A stretch of 64,000 bases of DNA, taken from Ciona savignyi (lineage: Eukaryota; Chordata; Ascidiacea; Phlebobranchia; Cionidae). The stretch lies in the NCBI GenBank assembly GCA_000149265.1, contig CH003037.1, positions 105,495-169,494 of the forward strand, read 5' to 3'. Under the pieces are notes generated by a model. It was not told the DNA's origin and made no database searches. It saw nothing but the letters and a program-made list of their open reading frames with translations. Below, one piece after another: positions 44,330 to 54,506 of this stretch. Position numbers and translations under genes: made by a program. Each line of letters starts with the position of its first letter. The first letter of the stretch is position 1.

Positions 44330-44910
44330 GCGCTCCACACACATATAGCGTTTTGCGCAATCCTTCGCGTCTCGTCATCCTTCTCGTCAAGCGTTGCGTT
44401 TAAGAGAGACGCGAGACCATGCACACACACTCGCGTTCATGATGACGTATTGCGTCAAAACATTTCCACGTGGTTTTGTTTACTGGTTATTAGAAAGATT
44501 GTATTGACGAGTAGAAAACGAATTAAGCAAAATAAAATGTCCAATCTCTTTACTTTATTGTCACATGTTTCTAGACATATAACCACTCTTTCTTTTTACT
44601 AATGTTCTTTTTTTATATTTTTTCACCATTTTCATATAACAAACAACTTACTTGACATTTATTTTTATTGCAAAATATCAAACGAAGAAAGAGCAATACA
44701 GTGCTATGAAATGAAAAATTAACTATTACAGTTAGCTTGGAAAGGCAGTGTATATTCATGACTGAAGATATATAATAACACTGAAAAGTAACATATAAAT
44801 AAAAATACTATATACAACTAGCTGCATGCTTTCCAGTTCATTGGTACCAAATAACAAATTTGCAATTACAATAATTGGTATGTTTAATGGTGAAAGTTTT
44901 TTAGAGTTAA

Positions 44911-46316
44911 CTATATCTGCATAATTGTAGCCATAGCTTCATCAGCTGCTGTACCATTTAGACTATGTAGTTTAGCAGCAGTAAATATTCCGAAACTATC
45001 GTACATATCATCCTGCACAATGTTTGTCTGAGCTGCACTTTTCATATATTCAGAATTTCTTTTCAGAATAAAAATGAGTTCTTTCTAGTAATAAAGTAAG
45101 TGGTTATTAGAGCTGTGGATATCTAAAATCTAAAAACCAATATTTAAAAAAAAAATTAAATGGTAGTGGTCCATATAAATCTAAATATTTTTAATTGGAC
45201 ATTGTAAGAGCATATAAACTGATGTACAATGGTGGGTCGCGAAAGGAATCTTGGTGGGTCGTGAAAAGTTATAGAAAGCTCTGATTAACTATACTGGCTA
45301 TTTCCTATACAAAAATCAAGGTGAAATTATCATAATAATGACATCACACAATCTTGAATCGTGGCTTGATTCCAGAAGTGTGTTCCTTTGCAACGAAAGT
45401 GTAACCTAGAAACCAACAACAACTATATATAAGTTAAGTCGGTCGCCATAAATTGTGGTAATTAATAGTGGGTCCCAACTCTAAAAAGTTTGAGAACCAC
45501 TGGCCTAGAGTATAAAAAAAAATCTTACCGCCACTTGACCCAGCGATTTAAAAACTTTCAATCGGTGAGTCTGTTTCCCTGGATGTTGTTGGTTGCTCTT
45601 GCTATAGAATGTTAAAAACAGTCCTGCAAACAACAGTCAGTCTTAATGTTTCGGCAACAAACAATACATCAATGTATGCAGGTGTAGAATAAAAAGCATA
45701 TCCATATCTACTTCAGGGTGGGAATATTACAATAAATGGGCCGACAGTCAGTTAACCAGAACTATCCCTGTGTTGTGTGCCTGTTAACCAGTATACTTGT
45801 TAAACCTCCTATACTACTGGTACCCGTACTTGGTTCAAGCAATGTGTGCTAACTGTATTATTTAATGGAAACATGCTACATTTTATAAACAATACAAACC
45901 GATACCGGTACTTACAATCAGTGATGGAGGTGATCTTGCAAAAGTTGCATATTTTCATCATGTTCCCATGTTGAATATGTTGCCACAACGAATTCGCTCA
46001 CTTTCATACTTTATGTTTTTTTTTCTCTCTTAAAAATCTATCCCTTAAACTTCTCCATCGTTTCATACATGCCTCTGCTAATAAATGTTCAACACCAAAA
46101 TTCAACAAACATTGTGTTTTAATTCACACATAACATAAAACCACATTAAACAATAAACTACCGGTATACCCTACCTGGTTCTCCTATTTGTCCATTTATG
46201 TAAGTCCAGGTATTTTCTTTTCTCATCTTATTCTTATAATACTGATTCTTTAAATCATACAGATGTGGACTTGCTTGTACCAAATGAAGTAACTCATTAA
46301 AATCTGTTTTGGACAT
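44911..46316 (-). CDS. MADF/BESS-domain DNA-binding protein, four predicted exons
   Basis: Likely a DNA-binding partner of a transposase. Exon 1 (46316-46175) encodes the MADF start (MSKTDFNELLHLVQASPHLY, then YYKNKMRKENTWTYI) with donor cag|gtag. Exon 2 (about 46077-46009) gives ACMKRWRSLRDRFLREKKKH, the MADF 'W..LR..F.RE' helix, donor aaa|gtatg. Exon 3 (45601-45529) reads QEQPTTSRETDSPIESF, where one extra T near 45552 appears to shift the frame; donor gcg|gtaag. Exon 4 (45084-44911) ends DMYDSFGIFTAAKLHSLNGT, a BESS-like tail. Junction phases agree. The total of about 150 aa is short for the family. Exons are predicted by eye. Confidence 0.7.
45225..45512. mobile_element. hAT-type end inside the third MADF intron
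   Basis: The right edge reads inward as cagtggttctcaaacttttt, then gagttgggaccc. The left part carries ggtgggtcgcgaaag and ggtgggtcgtgaaaag. This is the usual look of short non-autonomous hAT copies. The left terminus and the 8-bp duplication were not found. Confidence 0.55.
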
Positions 46317-46732
46317 TTTTTGATCTATGTCATACCAAAATTGTGCTAAAACTTAGTTTAAATGATATTTAAAACCAACTAAACAAATAAATGTTATAAT
46401 GCTGTACTTAAATAATCATTATTTACTTATTCTCTGGTCTACCTTGATTTTTATTGAAATAATCAAGTTAAAACAGTGTCTCTTTCATTTTTCTGCCTAT
46501 TGCGTCTTGCGCAAAAGTTAAGATGTTTTTAACTCTGACGTTTGACGCTATTGAGCCACTTCTCTCGACTTGCGTTTGTCTGGCGCGAGTGTGTGTATGA
46601 CCCAACGCAAGGAGTTTTACGGCAGACGCGAGGTTTTGACGCGAAACGCTATATGTGTGTGGAGCCCTTAAGAGTTGTCAGTCTAATGGCCCTTATTTTG
46701 ATTACTGGTTATGTGATATATAAGATAGGAGG

Positions 46733-46966
46733 ATCGTCAGATGACCTCGCGCCCATTGCCGGGTTACCGGAGATATTGCAGTGTGATGTAAATGATACAC
46801 ACGTTCCTCTAATTTAGTAGAACCCATTAATCCGCTGAGTTCAGGTAATGTCCGTTAAGTGCCCTTTGCCCAAGGACACAACCGACTAGCTAGCGATTAA
46901 TTTCGGACCTGCAACCTTTTAGTTGAAATGCTTGGCACTAAACCGCCAGACTAACTGGTCGGACAA
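46733..46966 (-). mobile_element. tRNA-derived SINE, copy 2
   Basis: Minus-strand partner of 10725-11016. The head includes ggcggtttagtgcc and aggttgcaggtccgaaat (B-box position); the body includes gtgtccttgggcaa, gaactcagcggattaatggg, ggtaacccggcaatgggcgc and gaggtcatctgacgatc. It lies about 65 bases beyond the right TIR of the MADF element. Confidence 0.78.
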
Positions 46967-47410
46967 TTGCCTCGTATTTGGAGACATAGCCGAGAAGAGC
47001 ATTTTAGTTACTACTTTATTCCTTAATCGATCTTTGTAAATCGTATAATTGTGTTTTTAAACGAGGGTATGTCATATTTCAGGTATCAATACCTTTTACA
47101 GTGAAGTGTAAATGGGATGTTAAATAAATTATTAAGAATGTGTTATTTTCTTGTAGTTCCCGCTTCAATACACAAACAAGACAATCAATGGTGTTCGTGA
47201 GGCAATCGAAGCGAGTAACTGATTAAACGTGTGTAGCGACCTCATATGTTTACATAAGATTTATGATGGCCGCAGCCGACTTTTGCGCTGACATTGCGTC
47301 ATCACCGAACTATTATTACCGCAGCTGACGGATAACCTTGTCTATATAAGTTTATTTCACTTTGGCTCGAGACGATGGAAGGCTCCTAACGGAGAGCTCC
47401 TAGATAGATA

Positions 47411-47738
47411 ACATCTTGTATGTAAAGAATACTGAAGGGTTTTTTACCTGAAATCTATATCGTTGCAACATCTAACGATTTACTCGTAATTGGTACTAAG
47501 TTAATCGCCTCAATTGCTCAATACAATTGATGTTATAAAACTACTGAGGCGTTTATCGTCGAACCACAGAAGTCAAGGAGAAGTTTACGCAGAAAGCTTC
47601 AATTAATTAGCGCACCTTTCAGAGTCGCGATAGTGCGTAAGGAATCGCAGATCCCATCAGGTGTTGTAACCGGCTTACCTGGATGCCTACAAGGAACAAT
47701 CTAGCGAAATAGGCAGCGACCTGCAACGGCTCCCTACA
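47411..47738. repeat. inverted dispersed repeat, copy 2
   Basis: Reverse complement of 24357-24680. A TATA-like ctatataag lies upstream at about 47342, and the segment ends gctccctaca, so it could be the right part of a solo LTR whose left part is absent from copy 1. Confidence 0.6.
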
Positions 47739-47940
47739 CGTGCAAAAAATGACATGGGATGGAATTTCTTTGTGTTAAAGAGGAGTCACAGGCAAAAGAT
47801 ACGGAATGTCGATAAAAGTATGTCTGTTTTAAGTTGGGAAATATCGCAATCCACATATATTTAATGTACCGCATGAAATTGTCTTGCATATAAATATAAT
47901 CTATTGTCCTTTTGTAATCATGTTTTTCTTTTTTCACAAG

Positions 47941-48146
47941 TGTCTTTAATATGTGCTGTGCAATCAAGCACGAATGCGATTGAGAAAATGTGTGCCATAG
48001 GAATTGATGAGGGGCAGGGCGAATACGAGTTTTCTAATTTTACTGCCTTAGTTGAAAAAAAACTGCGCTGTTTGCCATCAGACCAGAGCGATGAAGCTAT
48101 GCTTCACATAATGGAGTATTTATATCGTCTAAAGTTTAATCAATAA
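47941..48146 (+). CDS. possible last exon of a second MADF/BESS-type gene
   Basis: After an acceptor-like cttttttcacaag, the frame reads STNAIEKMCAIGIDEGQGEY, then FTALVEKKLRCLPSDQSDEAM and stops at 48146, followed at once by aataataaaa as a possible poly(A) signal. The arrangement 'F.A...KL..L....DEAM..I' parallels the BESS-like tail of the gene in 44911-46316. The upstream exons were not found; the ATG at 47904 is upstream of the predicted acceptor and not the real start. Confidence 0.4.
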
Positions 48147-48189
48147 TAAAACTTAGAATTTAAGTAATTGTAATACTCGGAGCCCTGCT

Positions 48190-49700
48190 TTTCAGGAGCT
48201 TAGATCATAACCGTCGATGCCCCCCCCCCATACACAGTGTAAAATTCCAATTACGTTTAAATTTAGAGGCGATTGATTAATCGCCATTCTTGAGGTGATG
48301 TAGGGGTCTTCAAGTATAGTGGTTGTAGTGTAGAGTTAGACCATATTGCTTCACATTTTTCTCCGATGATTTCACAGCAGGTATTTCCGATGCGAAAACT
48401 GAAAGACAGTGAACGCATCGAGTTTCCAGTCGCCAAATATAAAAAAGCTAGTATTTAATGCAAATCGGCCTTGATAGTAAATTCTTTTATCATCCGAGAT
48501 TGATATTCTCCAGTTAGTGGTGTGTGATTTTGTTTATAAGTGGCTCCACGTGCGAAAGCAGCTCGTCAAAAGTTGTTGGGCTTATACGAAAATACTCAAA
48601 AAAAGTTCGGGATCTGTTCTTATCTCATCTACGAGAATCACTTCGCCACGAATTACTCTGTGCGCAAAAACAGGTCAAACCCACCACTTTCTGGGCGTAA
48701 AATAAATTAAAGAGGAGTTAAAATAGTTTTTACAAAACGCAACGTATCCGATACATTACATTCGAGATTTTGTTACAAGGCTTGTATGTATGCTGCAGCG
48801 GATTCGCCTTGTATTCACTACAATTCAAACATCTGCGATAAGGTGACGTCCATCCACTTAAAAACTGCAGAATCATGATGAGAACGCTCAAGTTATGACG
48901 TAATAAAAGAATGTGCGGTTATTCAGATGATTATGACGTATTCGACACAAGTTGCCTCAGGCCTGTTCAAGAGTGTCGAAGTTTTACGGAAGTTGTCGAA
49001 TTCCTGGCCTGACTGTACTAAGGGAAGAGATAGAACGGCAGAACCATGTACCAGGAGAGAGGGGAACAGCGCATCAGTTCGGTCAGCTTACCATCTCGAA
49101 TTCGCGGCCGAGAACGTCCTTGAGTTCCGCCTAGACTGCTTCGTCGCAGAGTCGACACAGAAAGAACAAAGGAAAACGAACAGTCTATATTAATCGCATC
49201 GCGCAATTATTCCGACGCCAGTCGGTCCTGCGAATCGATTCCCGAGTAAAGCGCATTGATTTATTCGTGTGCTCGTATTGACAACGTTTGACAATACACA
49301 ACTAACTTTCAACCAGCGTGTGCTCGATATTAGAGTCGGATCGGAGGATTATCGCAGCAGGATATTCGAGCCACGCGTTGCAGCACAGAGCGTTATCTAT
49401 AACGCCAAAAGGTGCACCCACAGAGGGTAAACTCTCCATCAAAAGCTGGTTGTGACTTAACACCAATAGCTTTCTTCTATTAGACACTTTCGATTTGGAC
49501 ACTTCCAGTGCTGAAAAGCTGGTCTGTAAGTAAGTTTTCCCGCGAAAATTAGTGCTGCGTCAACGCAAAAATTGTTTTACCATTACAACAGGATGTAGCA
49601 ATTGGTATGTATGTTTCTGGTGCCATTCGACCCCGAGAAATTAGCCAAGGAAAATTTCAGTCGTATGGTCAGTAATTAGAACTTGGATAGGAAAGTGTAT
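48190..49700. other. unassigned sequence
   Basis: ORFs up to 88 aa (48927-49193) lack recognisable motifs; forward and reverse frames overlap at similar lengths. Nothing else supported. Confidence 0.35.
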
Positions 49701-49708
49701 ACAACCTT

Positions 49709-50232
49709 ACCCAGCATTGCTGTACAGTCTCACCCAGTATTGCCGTACAACCTCACCCAGTATTGCTGTACAACCTCACTCACCCAGTATTGCTGCACAA
49801 CCTCACCCAGTATTGCCATACAAGCTTACCCAGTATTGCCATACAAGCTTACCCAGCATTGCCGTACAACCTCACCCAGTATTGCGGTACAACATCGCCC
49901 AGTATTGCTGTACAACCTCACCCAGTATTGCGGTACAACATCGCCCAGTATTATCGCACAACCTCACCTAGTATTGCCGTACAACCTTACCCAGTATTGC
50001 CGTACAACCTCACCCAGTATTGCTGTACAACCTCACCCCAGTATTGCTGTACAACCTCACCCAGTATTGCCATACAACCAGTCAACCACACCCAGTATCG
50101 ACATACAACCTCACCCAGTATTGCCATACAACCAGTCAACCACACCCAGTATCGACACACAACCTCATCCGGTATTGACATGTAATCTCACCCAGTATTG
50201 CCATACAAACTCACCCAGTATTGCCACATAAC
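49709..50232. repeat. 23-bp minisatellite, about 22 copies
   Basis: The unit begins acccagtattgccgtaca and ends acctc, 23 bases in all, with substitutions mostly at two positions after attgc. Near 50070-50160 a longer variant adds cagtcaacc between units, twice. Because 23 is not a multiple of 3 and the unit lacks stops, all three forward frames stay open (up to 182 aa); these ORFs are a by-product. A stray diverged unit lies near 50464. Confidence 0.93.
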
Positions 50233-51598
50233 TGACGTGAAATGTAATAATTAACATTGCCGCTGCGCGCTCACGTTAATTACACGCCTTGCTTTTTTCC
50301 TTTGTGTTGTGCTGTGCGACTTCCAACCTGCAGTCAGATCGATTGTGTTAGCATGGTGACTTATTTACGTTCGCACTTATTTCTTTATTGCAGATATTAT
50401 GTTTCGTTATAATTTCGTTTAAGCTTATAATAAAGTTAATGATTTACACTTACGAAATCATTACCTAGTATTGTCGTACAACACTCAGTTCAGTGTCTAC
50501 ACAAAACTAGCCTAGTGATGCTATAATGTCAGCACACAATCTTACCTAGTAGCAGCAAACGACTTCCACGATATTGTCACAGACATCTTTGGCCACAGTA
50601 TTAGCCGGCAACCTTAACCGGTCGCTTAACATTTTACTAATACCCTGTACTTTTTTTGGTAGTTTAATTAATTAATATGTACCACACTAAAATGACGGTT
50701 ACTGCCCAATGGAACATGCTAAAATAGAATTCTAACTAATCCTCCGAAGCTTTTCAGGCTATATACACCAACGTACGCTACCACCACACACTATTTAATC
50801 TAAAACTAAGTCATGCGTAACCATTGCGATGATTTTATAAAATATGGCGATCAACCATGATATGCTTAGTCGCCGTACCATGTGGTATGAAAATACGACC
50901 ATGGCTGCATAATATGCGCTAATCATACCAAACCATGTCCCATACTATGGGCTAATCCGTAACGAATCGGGTGGTTGAATACCAACAATATTCTGGTCAA
51001 TAATTATGTGTACTACATACAATTTACTACCATTTAAAAACCACTAGGGTAAAAGCCATGCTAATTAACGTCTTGCTTAAGGAAAAGGCCTATTCTTAAG
51101 AGTATAAAAGTGTTTCAATTTTATTTTTTAAGGCTGGATCAGATGCTACCAAGTTCGCAGCAGAAAAAGAGATCGCGCGTTCACAGCCATTTGTTCTTGC
51201 TATTGGTGATCGGTGCTGCCCAGACCAATATTTTTTAATTGCTGATTTTACGGCAATATCTCTTGAAAGCGATGCATTAGATGCATTTTTTAAATTGTTC
51301 TGTTGCTTTTTGGTTTGCAACATATCTTATTTCCAGAAATTGTCTTCATGCTCAGCTCTTTGTTCTGTGGGATCATTGTTAGCAGCAATGCAAAATGTGG
51401 TCTAAATTATAATTAATTAATTTAACAGTCCGTGGTTTTAATATTCAATATTTTTTGGCATAAAATAATACAAGATCATGTATCAATCAATTCCATATTT
51501 TGTGTACATATTTATGGGTTACCTGTTACCATTGCTTCTTGATAAGTAAAGATAGAATAAAACATTATTGTAGTATTGATTGAATGACAGTATAGAGC
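50233..51598. other. unassigned sequence
   Basis: A 75-aa minus-strand ORF at 51323-51096 has no motif I know. Palindromic phrases around catggt/accatg recur at 50850-50940 but form no clear element. Confidence 0.35.
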
Positions 51599-52080
51599 AG
51601 GGATGGGCAACCTTTTTCGGTCTGGGTGCCAAAACCGGCTAAAATTATTCGCAAAATCCTTCCGCGTGCCAACTAACAATTCGTAATATCATATTTCTTT
51701 TTCATTCTTGAAGGTGCCTGTTTTGAAAAAAAATGATTTAAATTTACCAACATAGTTCATGCCTAAAATAGTCAATTTTTTTGTAAAACTATACCGTTTT
51801 GGTTTTTAACATCCCAGACAGGGAAATTCAAAATTTTGGTTTCTGCATATCTAAACCATGTTTCATGAAGATTCCATTATTCCTTCTGGTAGATGTCGAG
51901 GCGACAACATGCCATGCCTGTCAAGCGTTTGACAAGAAAAAAAAATAATAAAAAAATAAAAACGGACAAAAACAATATGTGTCCCAGACCCATAATAAGC
52001 ACCAGGTACAAACCATGAAACGCACATAAGGCTTTCTTTACTCAACATCGCAGTGTAAAACAAGGCATTGTTAGTAATTT
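51599..52080 (+). mobile_element. hAT-type terminal repeat and remnant
   Basis: Starts cagggatgggcaaccttttt, then cggtctgggtgcc and cgcgtgccaact, a typical hAT end with its inner tgcc repeats. The eight preceding bases would be one half of the target duplication, but the other end was not found. Confidence 0.5.
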
Positions 52081-52114
52081 GGAAGAAGCTGCACTTATAT
52101 GGTTGGCCATCGAT

Positions 52115-52374
52115 GTCATAATTCAGTAAAATCAGGCGCTGCTAATTTAAGTGCGCGCACCTAATTTACCAGCGCGCTGGTAACCTTTTACCTGGCCCCG
52201 AGTGTCACAGTTCGTCTCTTTACGCCATCATGCGGCAAAATTGTCAACGCGTTTATAAATTAACAGAGCGCACTTAATTAGCTTCAGTGTGTCACAATTC
52301 AGTGAAATCAGCGCGCTGTTAATTTAGATGCGCGCACTCAATTTACCAGCGCGCTGGTAACCTTTCACCTGGCC
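52115..52374 (+). repeat. satellite of about 176 bp, interrupted by LINE B
   Basis: gtca.aattcagt.aaatca starts at 52115 and again at 52291; each unit contains accagcgcgctggtaacc. The second unit is cut by LINE B at the phrase aagagtggtgtca and resumes at 58281 with acttgactgt, then cggcaaaattgttaccgcg, matching 52205-52260. Confidence 0.8.
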
Positions 52375-52387
52375 AAGAGTGGTGTCA

Positions 52388-53007
52388 TCGCTTCTCGGCT
52401 TTTTTGAGTTAGAGTATTGTGTGCCAATTGCTATAGGACAAGGCAGGTTCCTCCGCCTAACACCTATTGCAGCTAGGAAATTTTTTGTAAATTACTGTAC
52501 TGTGATTACTCGGATTTACTCTACGCAAGCAAGCCTACAACACCAGGTACTTAGAGTATTTGCCAACTATTTTTTGACCGCCATCAAGTGCATAGTCTTT
52601 GTGTGTGTCTATATTGTATAAACATCTATAAGTCTACTTTTTTTCCGCCATCTAGTGTGTAACCTTTTTTGTCCCCTTTTTTTTCAAAGTTTTCAGTGTT
52701 TCCGCTTTTTTTTTCTTTTTTTCACTTGCTTTTTTTCGTCCCCATTAGCCTTTTTTCGCTTATTGCCAAAAGGGCAACACTTTTTTTAGGGAAATTTCCC
52801 TATTTTGAGAATTGGAACTACTCCAATTTTTTTCTCAGCTTTGCTGATATATTTACTGTGTTTCTCTGTATCATAACCTACCTTGTTGAGGGGTACACTC
52901 AGTGGGCTTCTTGGACACACAGCAATAACAACCTGCAATAATATAAAATAATTAATAACATAATAACATAATTTATACACAAAATAACACAAAAACACAA
53001 ACCCAAA
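52388..53007 (+). promoter_or_regulatory. LINE B 5' UTR with U2-like start and 5' complementary arm
   Basis: It begins tcgcttctcggcttttttga; with the preceding A of the target duplication this equals the U2 start ATCGCTTCTCGGC, and it stays U2-like for about 28 bases. From 52511 to 52548 it is homologous to the LINE A leader (ggattta.tcta.gcaagcaag, then aacaccaggt). 52545-52572 is exactly complementary to 58090-58117. Promoter function is inferred from position. Confidence 0.65.
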
Positions 53008-54414
53008 ATGAGTAGCTGCCAGGAGATAGAAGTTGACCTCCCAAGATCCCTGATCTTCCAGCTCACCGGCATGGTAGAACACATGTCGGTGTCGGCTTTT
53101 ATGGAGCTTTTTGCTCCTGGTGCTCCGCTCTCGGACATATCGGAAATTGTAGATGGAGTTATCATGGATAACTTCAAAGATATGCAATTTCTCATAACAC
53201 TAAAGGAACAAAATGAAACAAACGAAATACCAAATCTGGAGGAAATCGTTAACTATTTCCAAAACAATGAAATCAATTTTACCACTGAAAACGGCTCAAC
53301 AATGAGGATTCACGCGATGCTCCCAAAAAATAAACTGGACATAGTGTCACTCCACCAAGTCCCCTGCGACGTCCCAGAAAGTGAACTAATTGAGATAATT
53401 AAAAAGTTCCAATGGGGCGAACCCAAAATAATACAATACGGGACACATCGAAACTTCCCCAACATAAAAAACGGTTGGGTCAATGTTTCGATTGAAGGAG
53501 TAAAGGTGCACAACATTCCACCACTGATCAAGATCGCCAAGCGCCGAGTCACTGTGACGAAGCCAGGGGAGGCTAACCTCCCCCTCTGCCGCTATTGCAA
53601 ATGGCGCGGTCATGAACAGCAACAGTGTCCGCAGAAGGGATTTTGCAAGCATTGCCAGCAACACGGCCACACCACCCGCAATTGCCGAAACAATACAGAA
53701 AGACGCCCAAGAACCGTATTTACCTCCAATACAAATACGGCTAACTTGAACAGAAAAAGACACCCGAACCACCCAACAACCTCAAACCAACCAACAATCA
53801 ACGAGACCGAAATGTATAACCAAGCTAATGATGATGGAAACCCCTGGCGCATCGTGAAAAGACAGTCGCCACAAAACGCCTCAATGGCGCACTACAACAA
53901 AACCAATACATCAAATCGCTTTGATGCCCTCCAAATGATGGATGAGAACACAGCCATCCCACCAACACTTGACAACCTTACAGTCGATTTGATACCCATC
54001 GACCCCATGGAATTCCCGCCAATGGACGGGAAAGATCAAGTATCACCAAAAAAACAACGGCAGCGGAAATCTCACTTCCGCAAAGTTAAGCAAAAAGTCC
54101 TGACAAAACTGCCGTTAAATCACTCAGACACCTCTTCAGACAACCAATCAGAAAACGGAAACCCAAAACCCAGAAGGAGCAGACGTTCAGATTCTCTGAA
54201 CGCGACCCTCCAAGAAATTGACGACCGCTACCAAGAGCACGTAATCGGTCGAAAAGAATCGGTACACGAGTCCGTGTACGGCACGCCGGAGCACACCACG
54301 TCCACGCCGACAAAACCTCGTAAAACAGTTGTCGAAATGACGAAATTATTCGCCCAGCAACCATCGCCGAAACGACCTCGACCTCAAGCTTTCCTCGAAG
54401 ACTCGGACAGCTAA
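53008..54414 (+). CDS. LINE B ORF1: zinc-knuckle nucleic-acid-binding protein, intact
   Basis: 468 aa. The N-terminal domain (residues 1-190) begins MSSCQEIEVDLPRSLIFQLT and contains VSAFMELFAPGAPLSD, conserved with LINE A. Two CX2CX4HX4C knuckles follow (CRYCKWRGHEQQQC and CKHCQQHGHTTRNC, about residues 197-228). The rest is a long hydrophilic tail rich in Asn, Thr, Pro and basic residues, ending with KPRKTVVEMTKLFAQQ and an acidic end. It should coat the LINE RNA and act in nucleus and cytoplasm as other LINE ORF1s do. The start is set by alignment with LINE A ORF1 and by an A-rich leader. ORF2 begins 92 bases downstream. Confidence 0.92.
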   Translation: MSSCQEIEVDLPRSLIFQLTGMVEHMSVSAFMELFAPGAPLSDISEIVDGVIMDNFKDMQFLITLKEQNETNEIPNLEEIVNYFQNNEINFTTENGSTMRIHAMLPKNKLDIVSLHQVPCDVPESELIEIIKKFQWGEPKIIQYGTHRNFPNIKNGWVNVSIEGVKVHNIPPLIKIAKRRVTVTKPGEANLPLCRYCKWRGHEQQQCPQKGFCKHCQQHGHTTRNCRNNTERRPRTVFTSNTNTANLNRKRHPNHPTTSNQPTINETEMYNQANDDGNPWRIVKRQSPQNASMAHYNKTNTSNRFDALQMMDENTAIPPTLDNLTVDLIPIDPMEFPPMDGKDQVSPKKQRQRKSHFRKVKQKVLTKLPLNHSDTSSDNQSENGNPKPRRSRRSDSLNATLQEIDDRYQEHVIGRKESVHESVYGTPEHTTSTPTKPRKTVVEMTKLFAQQPSPKRPRPQAFLEDSDS

Positions 54415-54506
54415 CTCTCGCGACAATACGCAAAAATACGTGACAATCACACCAACCCTTCACAACCGCTACAAACACATAACCCACCCCACACACAACA
54501 ATACAA

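Larger units (their letters stand above)
44330..46667 (-). mobile_element. TIR element carrying a MADF/BESS gene (PIF/Harbinger-like), 2338 bp
   Basis: The ends are inverted repeats of about 28 bases with two differences: gcgctccacacacatatagc on the left and, read inward, gggctccacacacatatagc on the right. TTAA flanks both sides (44326-44329 and 46668-46671). The outer 150 bases on each side are rich in gcgtc/gacgc motifs. Inside is a minus-strand intron-containing MADF/BESS gene; PIF/Harbinger elements often carry such a second DNA-binding protein besides the transposase. No transposase is visible, so it is non-autonomous or of another class. Confidence 0.75.

Noticed and set aside
49683..50231. 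182-aa repeat protein
   Set aside because: All three forward frames of the 23-bp minisatellite are open, so the ORF is a consequence of unit length and composition.
49709..50232. CRISPR array
   Set aside because: Repeats are contiguous without unique spacers, and the window is eukaryotic.
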